Positions 8,808 through 17,948 are shown, counted from the first letter of the stretch. The stretch: DNA of 64,000 bases from JAZGER01 sp036480335 (GCA_036480335.1 JAZGGH010000037.1:10665-74664), one strand, 5' to 3'. Notes: a model not told the origin generated them from the sequence alone. Translations and numbers: made by a program.

Positions 8808-10865
8808 TTGAACGCTCATAGACAAGCGTTATGCTCTATTCGTACCTGGTTATTAACTTGTGATGTGAAGTCACCTGCGGGAACCGCCGAAAAGAGTCTT
8901 GCTCTGCCCAGACAATTGGTTATCTCCGGCGATGGAAATACTCTGTATATTGCAGCGAAAGGATCAGACAAAGTAGGGATTTTTACTGTCACCGAACTGG
9001 AGAACAATAGCTTTGTTCCAGACAGCGCTGATCATGTGCATATTAGCGGTGGTGGCCCGGCCGGATTGTTATTAGATGAAACACATAACCGCTTGTACGT
9101 CACCTCGCGCTTCGATAACGGTCTATCGATTATCAACACCATCACACGCTCTGAAACAGATCATATTCAACTGGCAAACCCCGAGCCTGCCGACATACTC
9201 GTTGGCAGACGTTTCTTATATGACGCCAACATGACTTCAAGCAATGGCGAAGCTGCCTGTGGCAGTGTCATGTCGATGGTGATTTTGACAGTCTGGCATG
9301 GGATCTGGGCGACCCTACTGGCTCGGTTCTGTTTAACCCGTTGGGGTTCACAGTTGGTCCTTTGGGTAATCCAGATTTCCATCCTATTAAAGGTCCGATG
9401 GCAACCCAGACACTACGAGGAATGGCTGGACAGGGCTCTATGCACTGGCGTGGTGATCGAACAGGAGGAGGAACAGGCATACCCAATGCCCAGCCTGACT
9501 CTGGAATCTATAACGAAGTAGATAGCTTTTGAAGGACTATTGGGCAGGTCGATACCTGGAACAGAACCTGAAATGCAGGCTTTCGCCGATTTTATCCTGC
9601 AGGTCACAATGCCACCAAACCCGATTCGCAATCTTGATTGCTCTCTAACATCCAGACAGACTGCCGGACATACAACCTATTTCAATATTCCAACTGATGG
9701 ACAAATCTGTGATAGCTGTCATGTTCTGAATCCAGAACAGGATTTTTTTGGCACTGATGGTCGCGCCAGTTTTGAGCTGGAAGCGCAACACATGAAAATC
9801 CCGCAATTACGCAACATGTACACCAAGGTAGGTATGTTCTGGAATGCCTGCGGTGTCTTTTTTCAACAGCGGTGATAATGTCCATAAAGGAAACCAGATC
9901 AGAGGCTTTGGTTTTCTACATGATGACAGCATCAGATAGCCTGTTACGTTTCTTTAACGCTACAGCATTCAATTTTGGCAGTGATACACAACGCAAAGAA
10001 ATGGAACAGTTTATCCTCGCATTCGATTCGACACTGAAACCAATTGTTGCCAGCAACTTACGCTAACTGATACCAACAACGCCATTGTCAGCGCACGTAT
10101 TCAACTGCTCATTGACCAGGCTGCCGTTGGTAACTGTGACCTAATAATCAAAGGGACTATTGCAGGAGAAGCACGTGGCTGGCACCGCCTTTCCAATGGC
10201 AGCTTCAAAAGTGACAAGACTGCGGAAACAACATTGAATGACAGCCAACTTAGAGCACTGGCTCAGGTACCTGGCCAGCATCTAACCTATACTGCTGTTC
10301 CACCTGGCAGTGCCGAGCGTATGGGAATCAACAAGATGAAGACAGTTTTCTCGATGGCAATGATAACTGCCCTGCTCTTAATATCACCGACCAGACAGAC
10401 ACTGATTCTGACGGTCAGGGTGATGCCTGTGATGCAGACGATGATAACGATAACCTGTCTGATCTGTTCGAAATCAGTATTGGCACAAATTCGTTACTGG
10501 CCGACAGCGATAATGATGGGTTGAATGATGATGCTGAAGTGGGTTTTGATGGTGATATTAATACCTACACACCTGGTCAGGACACCAATCCACTGCTACA
10601 GGATAGCGATGGAGATGGTTTGCTTGATGGCAGCGATCCGATCCCACTGATCGTCAACATTGCCGATGGCGACCTTGCTCCACTTGGTTCACCCGATGGC
10701 ATCATTAACGCTGCTGACCTACTCATTGGTACTCGCATCACTCTGGGCAGTTTATCTGCAACTAGCCAACAACTGGCTCATGGTGATTTATATCCTGCAG
10801 GTGCTCGTGATGGAATCATCAATACTCAGGATTTAATCCTGTTGCAAAAACTGGTGCTGCCATAA
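8808..10865 (+). pseudogene. frameshifted beta-propeller/di-haem cytochrome c protein with TSP3 and dockerin-like repeats
   Basis: Reading across frames gives one protein. It has a YVTN-type propeller segment (SGDGNTLYIAAKGSDKVGIF, LYVTSRFDNGLSII), a first haem motif ACGSCH near 9255-9270, a second CDSCH near 9714, and then GFLHDDSI...LLRFFNATAFNF as in MauG-like haem proteins. It ends in calcium-binding TSP3 repeats and two dockerin-like duplicates (DGIINAADLL, DGIINTQDLI) up to TAA 10863-10865. Six indels break it: -1 near 9263 inside the first haem motif, +1 T near 9530, +1 T near 9840, +1 A near 9933, -1 near 10056 and -1 near 10334. The N-terminus and signal peptide are missing. Neighbouring genes are intact, so decay is likelier than sequencing error. 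Confidence 0.85.
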
Positions 10866-11183
10866 CCTCAGAACAATCTTGCTTCGGGTCAACATTAATC
10901 AGCGGCCTATAATTATTAAAATAATCAAAAACAGGAACCTTTCTGCTGTTCCATGCATCTTGTGTTTGAAGCATGGCCCGGCAAGCTGGTGCCGTGATAT
11001 GGCATATTTATCAGGGGTAAAGTATTCAGGCTTTAATAATAACCTTTTATAACTGTTACTATAGGTATCCTTATGGATACTCCGATTAAGTTAATTAAAT
11101 TCAGGTGCAGGAATAATTGGACTTGAACAGAGCATCCTTAAGCGAATCTTCCAGACTCGGTCAAACAAAGAGACCATCGCACT
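10866..11183. other. 318-bp intergenic region, no gene seen
   Basis: No reading frame, RNA gene or intrinsic terminator is recognisable. There is an AT-rich stretch near 11030-11100, with an imperfect inverted repeat GGTATCCTTATGGATAC near 11066, that could hold the promoter of the sigma factor gene at 11184. No clear -35/-10 pair can be named. Confidence 0.4.
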
Positions 11184-11876
11184 ATGAATATTAAGGATAT
11201 CGTTGCCCCTCCTGCCGAGGTCTCAGACGAGGACATCATTAAGCGCATAAAAAAAGGCGATGGTAATGCCTATGGCGGTATTATGCGACGCTATAACCAC
11301 CGTATATACCGCATTGCCCGCAGCATAGTAACTGACAATGATGCAGCTATGGATGTTGTACAGGAAGCCCATATAAAAGCCTATACGAGACTTGAAAGTT
11401 TTCAGGGCAGCAGCAGTTTCATAGCCTGGTTAGCCAGCATTACCCGCAATGAGGCCTTGATGTATTTGCGTAAGCATAAAAGAGAGGTGTCTATGTCAGA
11501 TGATGAAATAGAAACTTTTGAGCGATCACGAAAAGAAAAAACATCCCTTGAAAATGAAGACCATCCTGATGCACATCTGGAAAATAAACAATTACAGAAA
11601 TTGATAGATCAGAATATTGATACGTTACCAGAGGGTTTTCGCACAGTTTTTATATTACGAGCCATAGAGCAATTTAGTGTTAAAGAAACAGCAGAAATAC
11701 TTAACATCAATCAGGCAACCGTTAAAACCCGTTATTTCAGGGCCAGAAAATTACTGCGTGGCCAGATTCAAACGTACCTTGATACGGCGGGTATAACAAT
11801 CTACGAGTTTGGTGGTGATCATTGCGATATTATCGTGAAAAATGTGATGGATTTTATTAACAAGAATGTTGAATAG
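11184..11876 (+). CDS. ECF-family RNA polymerase sigma factor
   Basis: 230 residues. Sigma region 2 (about 28-95) includes the core-binding stretch DAAMDVVQEAHIKAYTRL. A linker unusually rich in Lys/Glu (about 105-140) follows, and then region 4 (about 150-205) with the helix-turn-helix FSVKETAEILNINQATVKTR. No anti-sigma gene is adjacent; the next gene is an HPP-family membrane protein. The tail after region 4 (about 205-230, YEFGGDHCDIIVKNVM) is longer than usual and holds His and Cys that could sense metal or redox state (inference). ATG start with a weak AAAGAGA about 10 bases upstream. Confidence 0.88.
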   Translation: MNIKDIVAPPAEVSDEDIIKRIKKGDGNAYGGIMRRYNHRIYRIARSIVTDNDAAMDVVQEAHIKAYTRLESFQGSSSFIAWLASITRNEALMYLRKHKREVSMSDDEIETFERSRKEKTSLENEDHPDAHLENKQLQKLIDQNIDTLPEGFRTVFILRAIEQFSVKETAEILNINQATVKTRYFRARKLLRGQIQTYLDTAGITIYEFGGDHCDIIVKNVMDFINKNVE

Positions 11877-11890
11877 TGAGGCTATTAACC

Positions 11891-12604
11891 GTGAATTACC
11901 CATCTAACAGGAGAGAACTCTTCAATTATCTGGGAGTTACCCAGCAAATCAGTAGTCATAAAGAAAAGTTACTATCAGGCATCGGCGCATTCCTTGGCAT
12001 ACTGAGTATTTATTTAATCAGTATTCAGTTTCTTGACAAAACTACAGCGGTCTACATCATCCCATCCATGGGAGCTAGCGCTGTTTTACTGTTTGCAGCA
12101 CCCCATGTGCCCTTCTCACAACCCTGGAATGTTTTTGGAGGTCATCTGATTTCAGCCGTGATAGGTGTTAGTTGTACCTTATGGATTCCAAATACAATCA
12201 TTGCTGCCTCGGCCGCCGTCGGTATTGCGGTAACCGTCATGTACTATACCCGTTGTATTCACCCGCCTGGCGGCGCAACGGCCCTGGCTGCAGTGATCGG
12301 GAGTGCCAAATTGCATAACCTTGGCTATCTCTACATCCTCTACCCCGTGTTATTAAATACCATCACAATACTTGTCATCGCAATACTCTTTAATGGGTTA
12401 TTTAACTGGAGACGCTATCCTGCCTACCTTTACAAACAATTATCGGCAAAAGATCGTATAAAAAAGGAAGGTTATCAGGCTATCAAGCACGAAGACTTTG
12501 TCTATGCGCTCAGTCAAATTGATTCCTTCATTGATGTAACCGAAGCCGATGTATTAAAGATTTATTCAATCGCTACAGGCAATAAGAATGACATTAAAAA
12601 ATAA
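11891..12604 (+). CDS. HPP-family integral membrane protein
   Basis: 237 residues with about four transmembrane helices between residues 25 and 175 and the name-giving HPPGGATALAAVIG motif near 125. HPP proteins are implicated in nitrite/anion transport in cyanobacteria and chloroplasts; the substrate here is unknown. The frame also offers GTG at 11876 overlapping the sigma-factor stop. GTG 11891 is preferred because GAGG lies nine bases before it. The C-terminal 50 residues are hydrophilic and cytoplasmic. Almost certainly co-transcribed with the ECF sigma factor. Confidence 0.82.
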   Translation: MNYPSNRRELFNYLGVTQQISSHKEKLLSGIGAFLGILSIYLISIQFLDKTTAVYIIPSMGASAVLLFAAPHVPFSQPWNVFGGHLISAVIGVSCTLWIPNTIIAASAAVGIAVTVMYYTRCIHPPGGATALAAVIGSAKLHNLGYLYILYPVLLNTITILVIAILFNGLFNWRRYPAYLYKQLSAKDRIKKEGYQAIKHEDFVYALSQIDSFIDVTEADVLKIYSIATGNKNDIKK

Positions 12605-12687
12605 AAGGCAATCTCGAATTCCGATTATCTGGTGTAACCAGCTTAATACGTAGCTGAGTAGTAAACAACAGGATTACCGTTACAATA

Positions 12688-13656
12688 ATGATCATCAAGA
12701 GTAAATTCAAACCCGCCTGGTGGTTAGCAAGCCCCCATGCTCAGACCATCTATCCGAGCTTATTCAGAAAGACTCGCCTACCTGCATTGCAACGCAAACG
12801 CCTTGAATTACCCGATGGAGATTTCGTTGATCTTGACTGGACACCGGATACATCAGGGCCTCTGGTACTTATCCTGCATGGACTGGAAGGTAATATCCAG
12901 TCACATTACGCCGCCGGCGTTTTATCTACGTTATATAAAGCATCTATGACCATTGTTTTTATGCATTTTCGGGGTTGTAGTGGTGAGCCTAACCGTCTGA
13001 CACGCAGTTACCATTCAGGTGAAACCAGTGACCTGAAGTTTGTTGTTCGCACACTGCGAAATGATTACCCGACAAGAGAGATTTCAATTATTGGCTTTTC
13101 TCTGGGAGGCAATGTATTGCTCAAATGGCTTGGTGAACAAGCAGTGAATGCAAACATACAACGCGCAGTCGCTATCTCCGTTCCATTTGAATTAAGTACT
13201 GCAGCTGATGTCCTTGAACAGGGAGCGTCACGCTTATACCAGCGCTACCTGTTGAATAGACTACTGCGTTCTGTGCAAACGAAAATGAAAATAATGGACC
13301 TTCCGATAGACGCGCAGGATTTGAGAAAGCTAACAACACTGCGCGCATTTGATAATACTGTTACCGCACCTCTGAATGGTTTTAGCAGTGCGGAGGATTA
13401 TTACAGTCAATGTAGTTCTCGCCAGTTTTTAACCCACATAAGAACACCTACCCTGATCATCCATGCAGAAGATGACCCATTCATGAACACCAGTGTTATA
13501 CCAAAGAATAGCGAGCTAAGCGAAAGTGTGACACTGGAGATAAGCAAGCATGGCGGTCATGTTGGATTCATCAGTAGTCATAAATTGCCAGATCCTATTT
13601 ACTGGTTAGATCTGCGTATACGGCAATTTCTTCTGGATGCAGAAGAAAGGGTTTAA
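12688..13656 (+). CDS. YheT-family alpha/beta hydrolase
   Basis: 322 residues of the UPF0017/YheT (ABHD1/3-like) family. It has an opening KPAWWLASPHAQTIYPSLF, an oxyanion stretch LILHGLEGN near 54-62, nucleophile elbow GFSLGG near 138-143 with Ser as nucleophile, acid in HAEDDPF near 262, and catalytic His in SKHGGHVGF near 294. Such enzymes are putative esterases or lipases acting in the cytoplasm; the substrate is unknown. ATG at 12688 lacks a strong ribosome site. Confidence 0.9.
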   Translation: MIIKSKFKPAWWLASPHAQTIYPSLFRKTRLPALQRKRLELPDGDFVDLDWTPDTSGPLVLILHGLEGNIQSHYAAGVLSTLYKASMTIVFMHFRGCSGEPNRLTRSYHSGETSDLKFVVRTLRNDYPTREISIIGFSLGGNVLLKWLGEQAVNANIQRAVAISVPFELSTAADVLEQGASRLYQRYLLNRLLRSVQTKMKIMDLPIDAQDLRKLTTLRAFDNTVTAPLNGFSSAEDYYSQCSSRQFLTHIRTPTLIIHAEDDPFMNTSVIPKNSELSESVTLEISKHGGHVGFISSHKLPDPIYWLDLRIRQFLLDAEERV

Positions 13657-13768
13657 GGGTACCCAGTTTTCTTGCATAATAACTTATACCCACCATGCAA
13701 GCATGAGAATCATCAACCTTCAGGGTTTAGTTCTTTACAGAAGCTGATAAGCATAACTGAACTACTCT

Positions 13769-14530
13769 CTACAACGGCTCATCGAACAACTTTCTGAAAG
13801 ACTCAAGGTCAGCAATATTCAAATCGGATACCAGCGAATAGTCTAATCTATTGGTTCGCCAGCTGATGACATTATAACCGCTATAACTAGCCTGTTTTGT
13901 CTTTTCAGGCCTCGCGAGACTTGCTGAAACAAACAAATTAATCGTATGTTGGCGGTGGCGATACACAAGTGCAGCAACTTTTCCGCCAGCAATATAATCC
14001 AGCCTGCCACCCACCAGTGGATAGCCCTTTCCGGTCAGATCATAAACAGGTGGTGAAAAATCCAGGCGGCCATGAAACCAGGGTTTAACTGTATGCGAAT
14101 CTGATGAGGCAATATCTGTAAGATGATTGGCCATCAGCGAACCAACATGCGCAGAAACCAGTGACTGTTGCCATCCATTCTGCACTTGTCGATTATTCTG
14201 AAAGGAAAGAAGCCCCCAACCAATCGATACGCCTAGCAGCAATGCTGGCAAGCTGTATATAAGTGAGGACTGTAAGTCTCGAAATGGCAAAAACTTATCC
14301 TGCGAGTCTTCTTTGATAAGGCTATTCTTTATCCGTTTATGTAAATATTGAGGCGCAGAATCATGGCCAATCTCTGCCTGGAGATCTCCTGATAACTGTT
14401 TCAAAGCCATGTACTCCTGATGACATTTTTCACAGTGCTGGATATGCAGATGCATGTTATTCACCTCATATTCTGACAATTCATCATCAACAAATGCATT
14501 CAACAAGGCAGTAACTTCATTGCATTTCAT
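13769..14530 (-). CDS. ZAS-type transmembrane anti-sigma factor
   Basis: 253 residues. The N-terminal zinc-finger anti-sigma domain has the His-x3-Cys-x2-Cys motif (HIQHCEKC, near 28-35). One membrane helix follows near 90-110 (LPALLLGVSIGWGLLSF), then a periplasmic domain of about 140 residues. The start overlaps the sigma-factor stop by 4 nt (ATGA), the classic coupled sigma/anti-sigma arrangement. It should hold the 14527-15063 sigma factor inactive until a periplasmic or redox signal releases it. The intact zinc ligands make a thiol-redox switch possible. Divergent from a superoxide reductase-like operon. Confidence 0.9.
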   Translation of the reverse strand: MKCNEVTALLNAFVDDELSEYEVNNMHLHIQHCEKCHQEYMALKQLSGDLQAEIGHDSAPQYLHKRIKNSLIKEDSQDKFLPFRDLQSSLIYSLPALLLGVSIGWGLLSFQNNRQVQNGWQQSLVSAHVGSLMANHLTDIASSDSHTVKPWFHGRLDFSPPVYDLTGKGYPLVGGRLDYIAGGKVAALVYRHRQHTINLFVSASLARPEKTKQASYSGYNVISWRTNRLDYSLVSDLNIADLESFRKLFDEPL

Positions 14531-15063
14531 GACTGATAATCCCCCAATAATTGGCGCAACTGTTGTCGGGCTCTTGAAAGACGCGACATAACAGTACCCT
14601 GTGGATTTCCTGTCACCGCTGCTATCTCTCGGTAGCTCAAACCCTCAAGCTCTCGCAATATGATAACCTCCCGGAATGCAATGGGTAATAATTTAATCGC
14701 CTCCCTGACCTGCCTCTGGCAACAGGCACTTTCAGCAAGCTGCTCTGGGGATTGTGGAATCGAACAGGCTGGCATGCCTTCAATTTCAGTACTGTCCAGT
14801 TCTTCATTAAATGACATTTCAATATTCATGTGGTACTTCCGCATCCACGAATAACAGGTATTCCGTGTAATAGTCAGTATCCAGGCCCGACTATTTTCAT
14901 CATTGTAGTTTGCAAAAGCACGATAAGCTCTCAAATACGCTTCCTGGACAATGTCTTCAGCATCAAAAGCATTTCCACACAGGTATCTGGCAAGGTTATA
15001 TGCTGCGTTGAGGTGTGGCTGAAACAGCTTTTCAAACTGTTTTCGCCGACCATTACCAAACAA
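14527..15063 (-). CDS. ECF sigma factor (RpoE-like) controlling the adjacent redox operon
   Basis: 178 residues. Region 2 (about 10-80) contains DAEDIVQEAYLRAYRAF. Region 4 (about 120-172) contains REVIILRELEGLSYREIAA and GTVMSRLSRARQQLR. No ATG is available; TTG at 15061-15063 is chosen because GGAG lies eight bases upstream. A GGAATAAA-N15-GTT element at 15109-15134 points into this gene, and the same element on the other strand points into the superoxide reductase operon, suggesting autoregulation and a shared regulon. Coupled to its anti-sigma gene downstream. Confidence 0.92.
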   Translation of the reverse strand: MFGNGRRKQFEKLFQPHLNAAYNLARYLCGNAFDAEDIVQEAYLRAYRAFANYNDENSRAWILTITRNTCYSWMRKYHMNIEMSFNEELDSTEIEGMPACSIPQSPEQLAESACCQRQVREAIKLLPIAFREVIILRELEGLSYREIAAVTGNPQGTVMSRLSRARQQLRQLLGDYQS

Positions 15064-15108
15064 TCCTATCTCTCCGACTCATCACTGGAATTCACCTTCA
15101 TATCTGTT

Positions 15109-15134
15109 AACTCTCCGTTTGCGCTTTTTATTCC
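15109..15134 (-). promoter_or_regulatory. candidate ECF promoter of the sigma/anti-sigma operon
   Basis: On the minus strand GGAATAAA (15134-15127), 15 bases, then GTT (15111-15109). The leader to the TTG start is about 40 nt. The layout matches group-IV sigma promoters (GGAAT at -35, GTC/GTT at -10) and is repeated on the opposite strand 27 bp away. Confidence 0.55.
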
Positions 15135-15160
15135 TTTGTAGACAATTATTTTTTCCTGCG

Positions 15161-15187
15161 GGAATAAATCTCATCTAATTTAAGTTC
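15161..15187 (+). promoter_or_regulatory. candidate ECF promoter of the superoxide reductase-like operon
   Basis: GGAATAAA (15161-15168), 15 bases, GTTC (15184-15187). It has the same spacing and -35 octamer as the minus-strand element at 15109-15134. The start codon of the first gene is about 75 nt beyond the predicted transcription start. Confidence 0.55.
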
Positions 15188-15195
15188 TTCTGATA

Positions 15196-15208
15196 GTACA
15201 CAGTGTAC
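15196..15208. promoter_or_regulatory. 13-bp palindrome GTACACAGTGTAC, candidate operator
   Basis: Perfect 6-bp arms around one base, placed just downstream of the predicted -10 of the plus-strand ECF promoter, where a bound protein would block initiation. The cognate factor is unknown. Confidence 0.35.
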
Positions 15209-15267
15209 AAACCTGTCTTCGTTGGAATGTCAGGACAAGATTAGTATCTTAGATAAGGAGATTTATC

Positions 15268-15720
15268 ATGAATAGACGTTCATTTTTTCGTTTAAGTATC
15301 GCGGGTGTAGCAAGCAGTGTTTTTCTCCCTCAAATGGTTCTTAGCAAATCCTCATACAAAGAAAAAATGAGTCAATCTCTTGAAACTATCAATAGCCCTA
15401 TTATGGCAGGAGGTCTGTATTACACCAAAGATTCCCCAGGTCGCTGGGAGAAAAAATCGGGTTCTCATTCCCCCATTCTCAGTAAAACTGATTCTGGTGT
15501 CAGTGTATTGACAGGACACCCCATGAATGAAGGCGATCACTGGATTATAAAGCATGTATTACTGGATAGTGATTTTAAATTCATTGCTGAAAATATCTTT
15601 GACCCTGCAAAAGATAAAGCCGCAAGATCTGAGTTTGAACTTACCAATCAAACAGGCGTTATTTATGCATTAAGCGTTTGTAATAAACATGACACTTGGG
15701 TGAATGTATTAGAAGTATAG
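15268..15720 (+). CDS. Tat-exported superoxide reductase-like (neelaredoxin/class II SOR) protein
   Basis: 150 residues. A twin-arginine signal (NRRSFFRLSIAGVASSVFLP) is followed by a fold matching the iron centre of class II superoxide reductases. The four histidines and one cysteine that ligate iron can be placed: His in GSHSPIL (near 67), His in TGHPMN (near 81), His in DHWI (near 87), and Cys and His in SVCNKHDTW (near 139-142). These enzymes reduce superoxide to peroxide without making oxygen. The family's usual Glu-Lys pair before the first His is not clear (KKSG instead), so catalysis is not certain. SD AAGGAG. First gene of an operon with cytochrome c and a cupredoxin, plausible electron donors. 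Confidence 0.78.
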   Translation: MNRRSFFRLSIAGVASSVFLPQMVLSKSSYKEKMSQSLETINSPIMAGGLYYTKDSPGRWEKKSGSHSPILSKTDSGVSVLTGHPMNEGDHWIIKHVLLDSDFKFIAENIFDPAKDKAARSEFELTNQTGVIYALSVCNKHDTWVNVLEV

Positions 15721-15745
15721 CGGAGACAAAATTAAAGAGCCATTT

Positions 15746-16348
15746 ATGAATCAACATTTAATAATATTATTCTTACTGATATGCAGTAGTTTAGCTTTCG
15801 CTGGCGGAGTCGCGACGGCTGGAAAAGATAAAGCACTAATTTGTACCGCTTGTCATGGGGCAGACGGTAATAACTCTAATGCAGAATATCCAGTGTTAGC
15901 AGGGCAAGTAGAATCTTACTTACTTAAACAGCTGAAAGACTTTAAATCAGGGGCCAGGGTCGATGACCACATGACGTCGATGGTCTTAGCCGTTGAAGAA
16001 TCAGATTTTGAAGACATTATTGCCTATTTTTCAAGCCAGCCAATCAGAAAACGTCCCGAAAAGAGTAAAAATCATGAAATAAATTCGGGTAAAAGCATCT
16101 TCATTTCTGGCATCAAAAATAAATCTGTGCCAGCCTGCTCAAGCTGCCATGGGAGCAAAGGTTTAGGAAACAAAGAGACTGCATACCCTTCCCTCGCTTC
16201 CCAGCATGAGGAGTATATCGCTAAGACTCTAAAAGACTTCCGAGACGGAAAACGCAAAAATGATAAAGATAAACTCATGAGAAATGTGGCGTCAAAACTT
16301 AGTGATAAAGAAATTGAGGCTCTAGCTATTTATATCAGCAATCTTTGA
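15746..16348 (+). CDS. periplasmic di-haem cytochrome c4-like protein
   Basis: 200 residues with a cleavable signal peptide (LFLLICSSLAFA) and two class I cytochrome c domains. The haem motifs are CTACHG near residue 33 and CSSCHG near 130. Candidate axial methionines lie in DHMTSM near 78 and KLMRN near 176. The tandem layout is that of cytochrome c4, an electron shuttle in the periplasm. It starts 25 nt after the superoxide reductase-like gene and is followed closely by the cupredoxin gene, so it probably passes electrons within this cassette. Confidence 0.9.
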   Translation: MNQHLIILFLLICSSLAFAGGVATAGKDKALICTACHGADGNNSNAEYPVLAGQVESYLLKQLKDFKSGARVDDHMTSMVLAVEESDFEDIIAYFSSQPIRKRPEKSKNHEINSGKSIFISGIKNKSVPACSSCHGSKGLGNKETAYPSLASQHEEYIAKTLKDFRDGKRKNDKDKLMRNVASKLSDKEIEALAIYISNL

Positions 16349-16370
16349 TTGTAAAGAAAACAGGAAACTG

Positions 16371-16832
16371 ATGATGATAAAAACACTCACTATTTTTAAA
16401 AAAATATTATTACTATCCCAATTACTGTCAGCCTCTGCTTTTGCAGAAGGAGATATGACTGCTCAATATCCTATTGAAGTCACTGTTAACCTTGGCGACA
16501 AAAGCAATAAACTTCGTTTCTATCCCTCGGCATTAAAGTTTGAAACTGGTAAGCTGTATAAATTGGTTATTAAGAATCCCAGTAAACAAAAACACTACTT
16601 TAGTGCAGTAGGACTCTCTCATTCGGTTTTTACACGCAAGGTTCAAATCGTTAATGCAAGCAATGCCACAATGGTTGAAGTGAAAGGTATCATCAATGAA
16701 ATTGAGGTTTACCCAGAGGGAATAGCGGAATGGTGGTTTGTTCCAGTAAAAATGCTTAACAATAGTCCATTGCACTGCTCTATTAAAGGTCATACTGAAG
16801 CTGGAATGACGGGAGTTATTACGATTAAATAA
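16371..16832 (+). CDS. periplasmic cupredoxin-like copper protein
   Basis: 153 residues. It has a signal peptide (to about AFAEG, residue 27) and a beta-sandwich domain with a candidate type-1 copper site: His in QKHYF near 63, then Cys-x4-His-x4-Met in CSIKGHTEAGM near residues 136-146. That ligand order is usual for blue copper electron carriers. Third gene of the superoxide reductase-like operon, 22 nt after the cytochrome. It likely serves as an electron donor or copper-dependent partner; which one is not decided by sequence. Confidence 0.78.
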   Translation: MMIKTLTIFKKILLLSQLLSASAFAEGDMTAQYPIEVTVNLGDKSNKLRFYPSALKFETGKLYKLVIKNPSKQKHYFSAVGLSHSVFTRKVQIVNASNATMVEVKGIINEIEVYPEGIAEWWFVPVKMLNNSPLHCSIKGHTEAGMTGVITIK

Positions 16833-17056
16833 ATTGGAAATACCTAATAAAACCTCACCAAACGTAATTTTTATGTTCCAGCTATGAAATGCGCACAGAT
16901 GTGAAAGCTGATCCGAATCTATTTGTCAGCGGGTCAAATTTCTTAAACCCTCTCTCTGCAAAGATTACTACCTGGCGTTAAAAATCCATGATAGGCAACT
17001 CAGCATAACCCGGCCAGGACTCGATACGATAGACATGGACGAAATGAACGCAGTGA

Positions 17057-17944
17057 TTATTGTGAAATAGCCGCTGCAATACTACGAAACTGCGTAATAT
17101 AAGGAATAGTCTCATCACTATTACGCAATGCCACATACAGATTTCTGTGCATTCCACCTCGACCGAGGCGGATATTTTTCACGCTCAATGTTTCCGCATA
17201 ACTGTCTGCCAGCCATTCCGGAAAAACACAAACACCTCTCTGTAACGCTACCATTTGTGCCATCAATTCAACTGACTCTATGTTTCGAATACAATCCGGC
17301 CTGATACCTGCCGGATTCAAAAAATGTGTCAATACATCGAGTCGATCAGGGGCTACCGGAAATACCAGCAGGGTTTCATCAGCAAGATCTTTGGCGAGCA
17401 GATGCTTCCGTGTTGCCAGCCTGTGCGTCTCTGCCACCATCAAAACCAGTTCATACTCGGCAATTTCATCATAATGAACGCCCTTCATTGCCACCTTGTC
17501 TGGCGTTACCAGAATATCAATGTGGTGGTTCCGCAAACCTTCCAGCCCGGAAAACTGAAACTTGTTAATGATATCAATATCGACATCTGGCATCTGTTCA
17601 AGAAACACACCAATGACCGTCGTTAACCAACGGTAACAGGGATAACATTCAACGCCGATCCGCAGAATGCCCTGGCGCCCTTCTCCATAGGCCTTGAGTG
17701 TCTGCTCAGCCTGCTGCAACACCGGCAATATCTGTTGTGCCGTCTGCAACAGCAATTCACCCGCCTGGGTCAGGCGCAAATTACGACCCTGGCGCTCCCA
17801 GAGTTTTACTTCGAGCTTCTTTTCCAGATAACGGATCTGGTGAGACAGGGCTGACTGACTCAGGCAAAGCGCGTTTGCTGCTTCTGTCAGCGTACCGTTA
17901 ATTGCCAGCGCCTGAATGATGGTGAGGTGACTACGCTCAATCAT
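17057..17944 (-). CDS. metR: LysR-type regulator MetR
   Basis: Activator of methionine-synthesis genes with homocysteine as co-effector. About 295 residues from the chosen start. An N-terminal winged HTH (residues 1-60, TEAANALCLSQSALSHQIR) and a LysR substrate domain follow the MetR pattern, and the position divergent from metE is diagnostic. The frame opens earlier (to 17983), but ATG 17942-17944 matches the normal MetR N-terminus MIERSHL. It also leaves the MetR box at 17949-17961 outside the coding sequence. The ribosome site is weak, which fits autoregulated low expression. Confidence 0.9.
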   Translation of the reverse strand: MIERSHLTIIQALAINGTLTEAANALCLSQSALSHQIRYLEKKLEVKLWERQGRNLRLTQAGELLLQTAQQILPVLQQAEQTLKAYGEGRQGILRIGVECYPCYRWLTTVIGVFLEQMPDVDIDIINKFQFSGLEGLRNHHIDILVTPDKVAMKGVHYDEIAEYELVLMVAETHRLATRKHLLAKDLADETLLVFPVAPDRLDVLTHFLNPAGIRPDCIRNIESVELMAQMVALQRGVCVFPEWLADSYAETLSVKNIRLGRGGMHRNLYVALRNSDETIPYITQFRSIAAAISQ

Positions 17945-17948
17945 ATTA

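Noticed and set aside
16978..17056. Open minus-strand frame after metR ending in a stop at 16978
   Set aside because: About 25 codons with no start or recognised family; may be a remnant of an older gene but cannot be supported.
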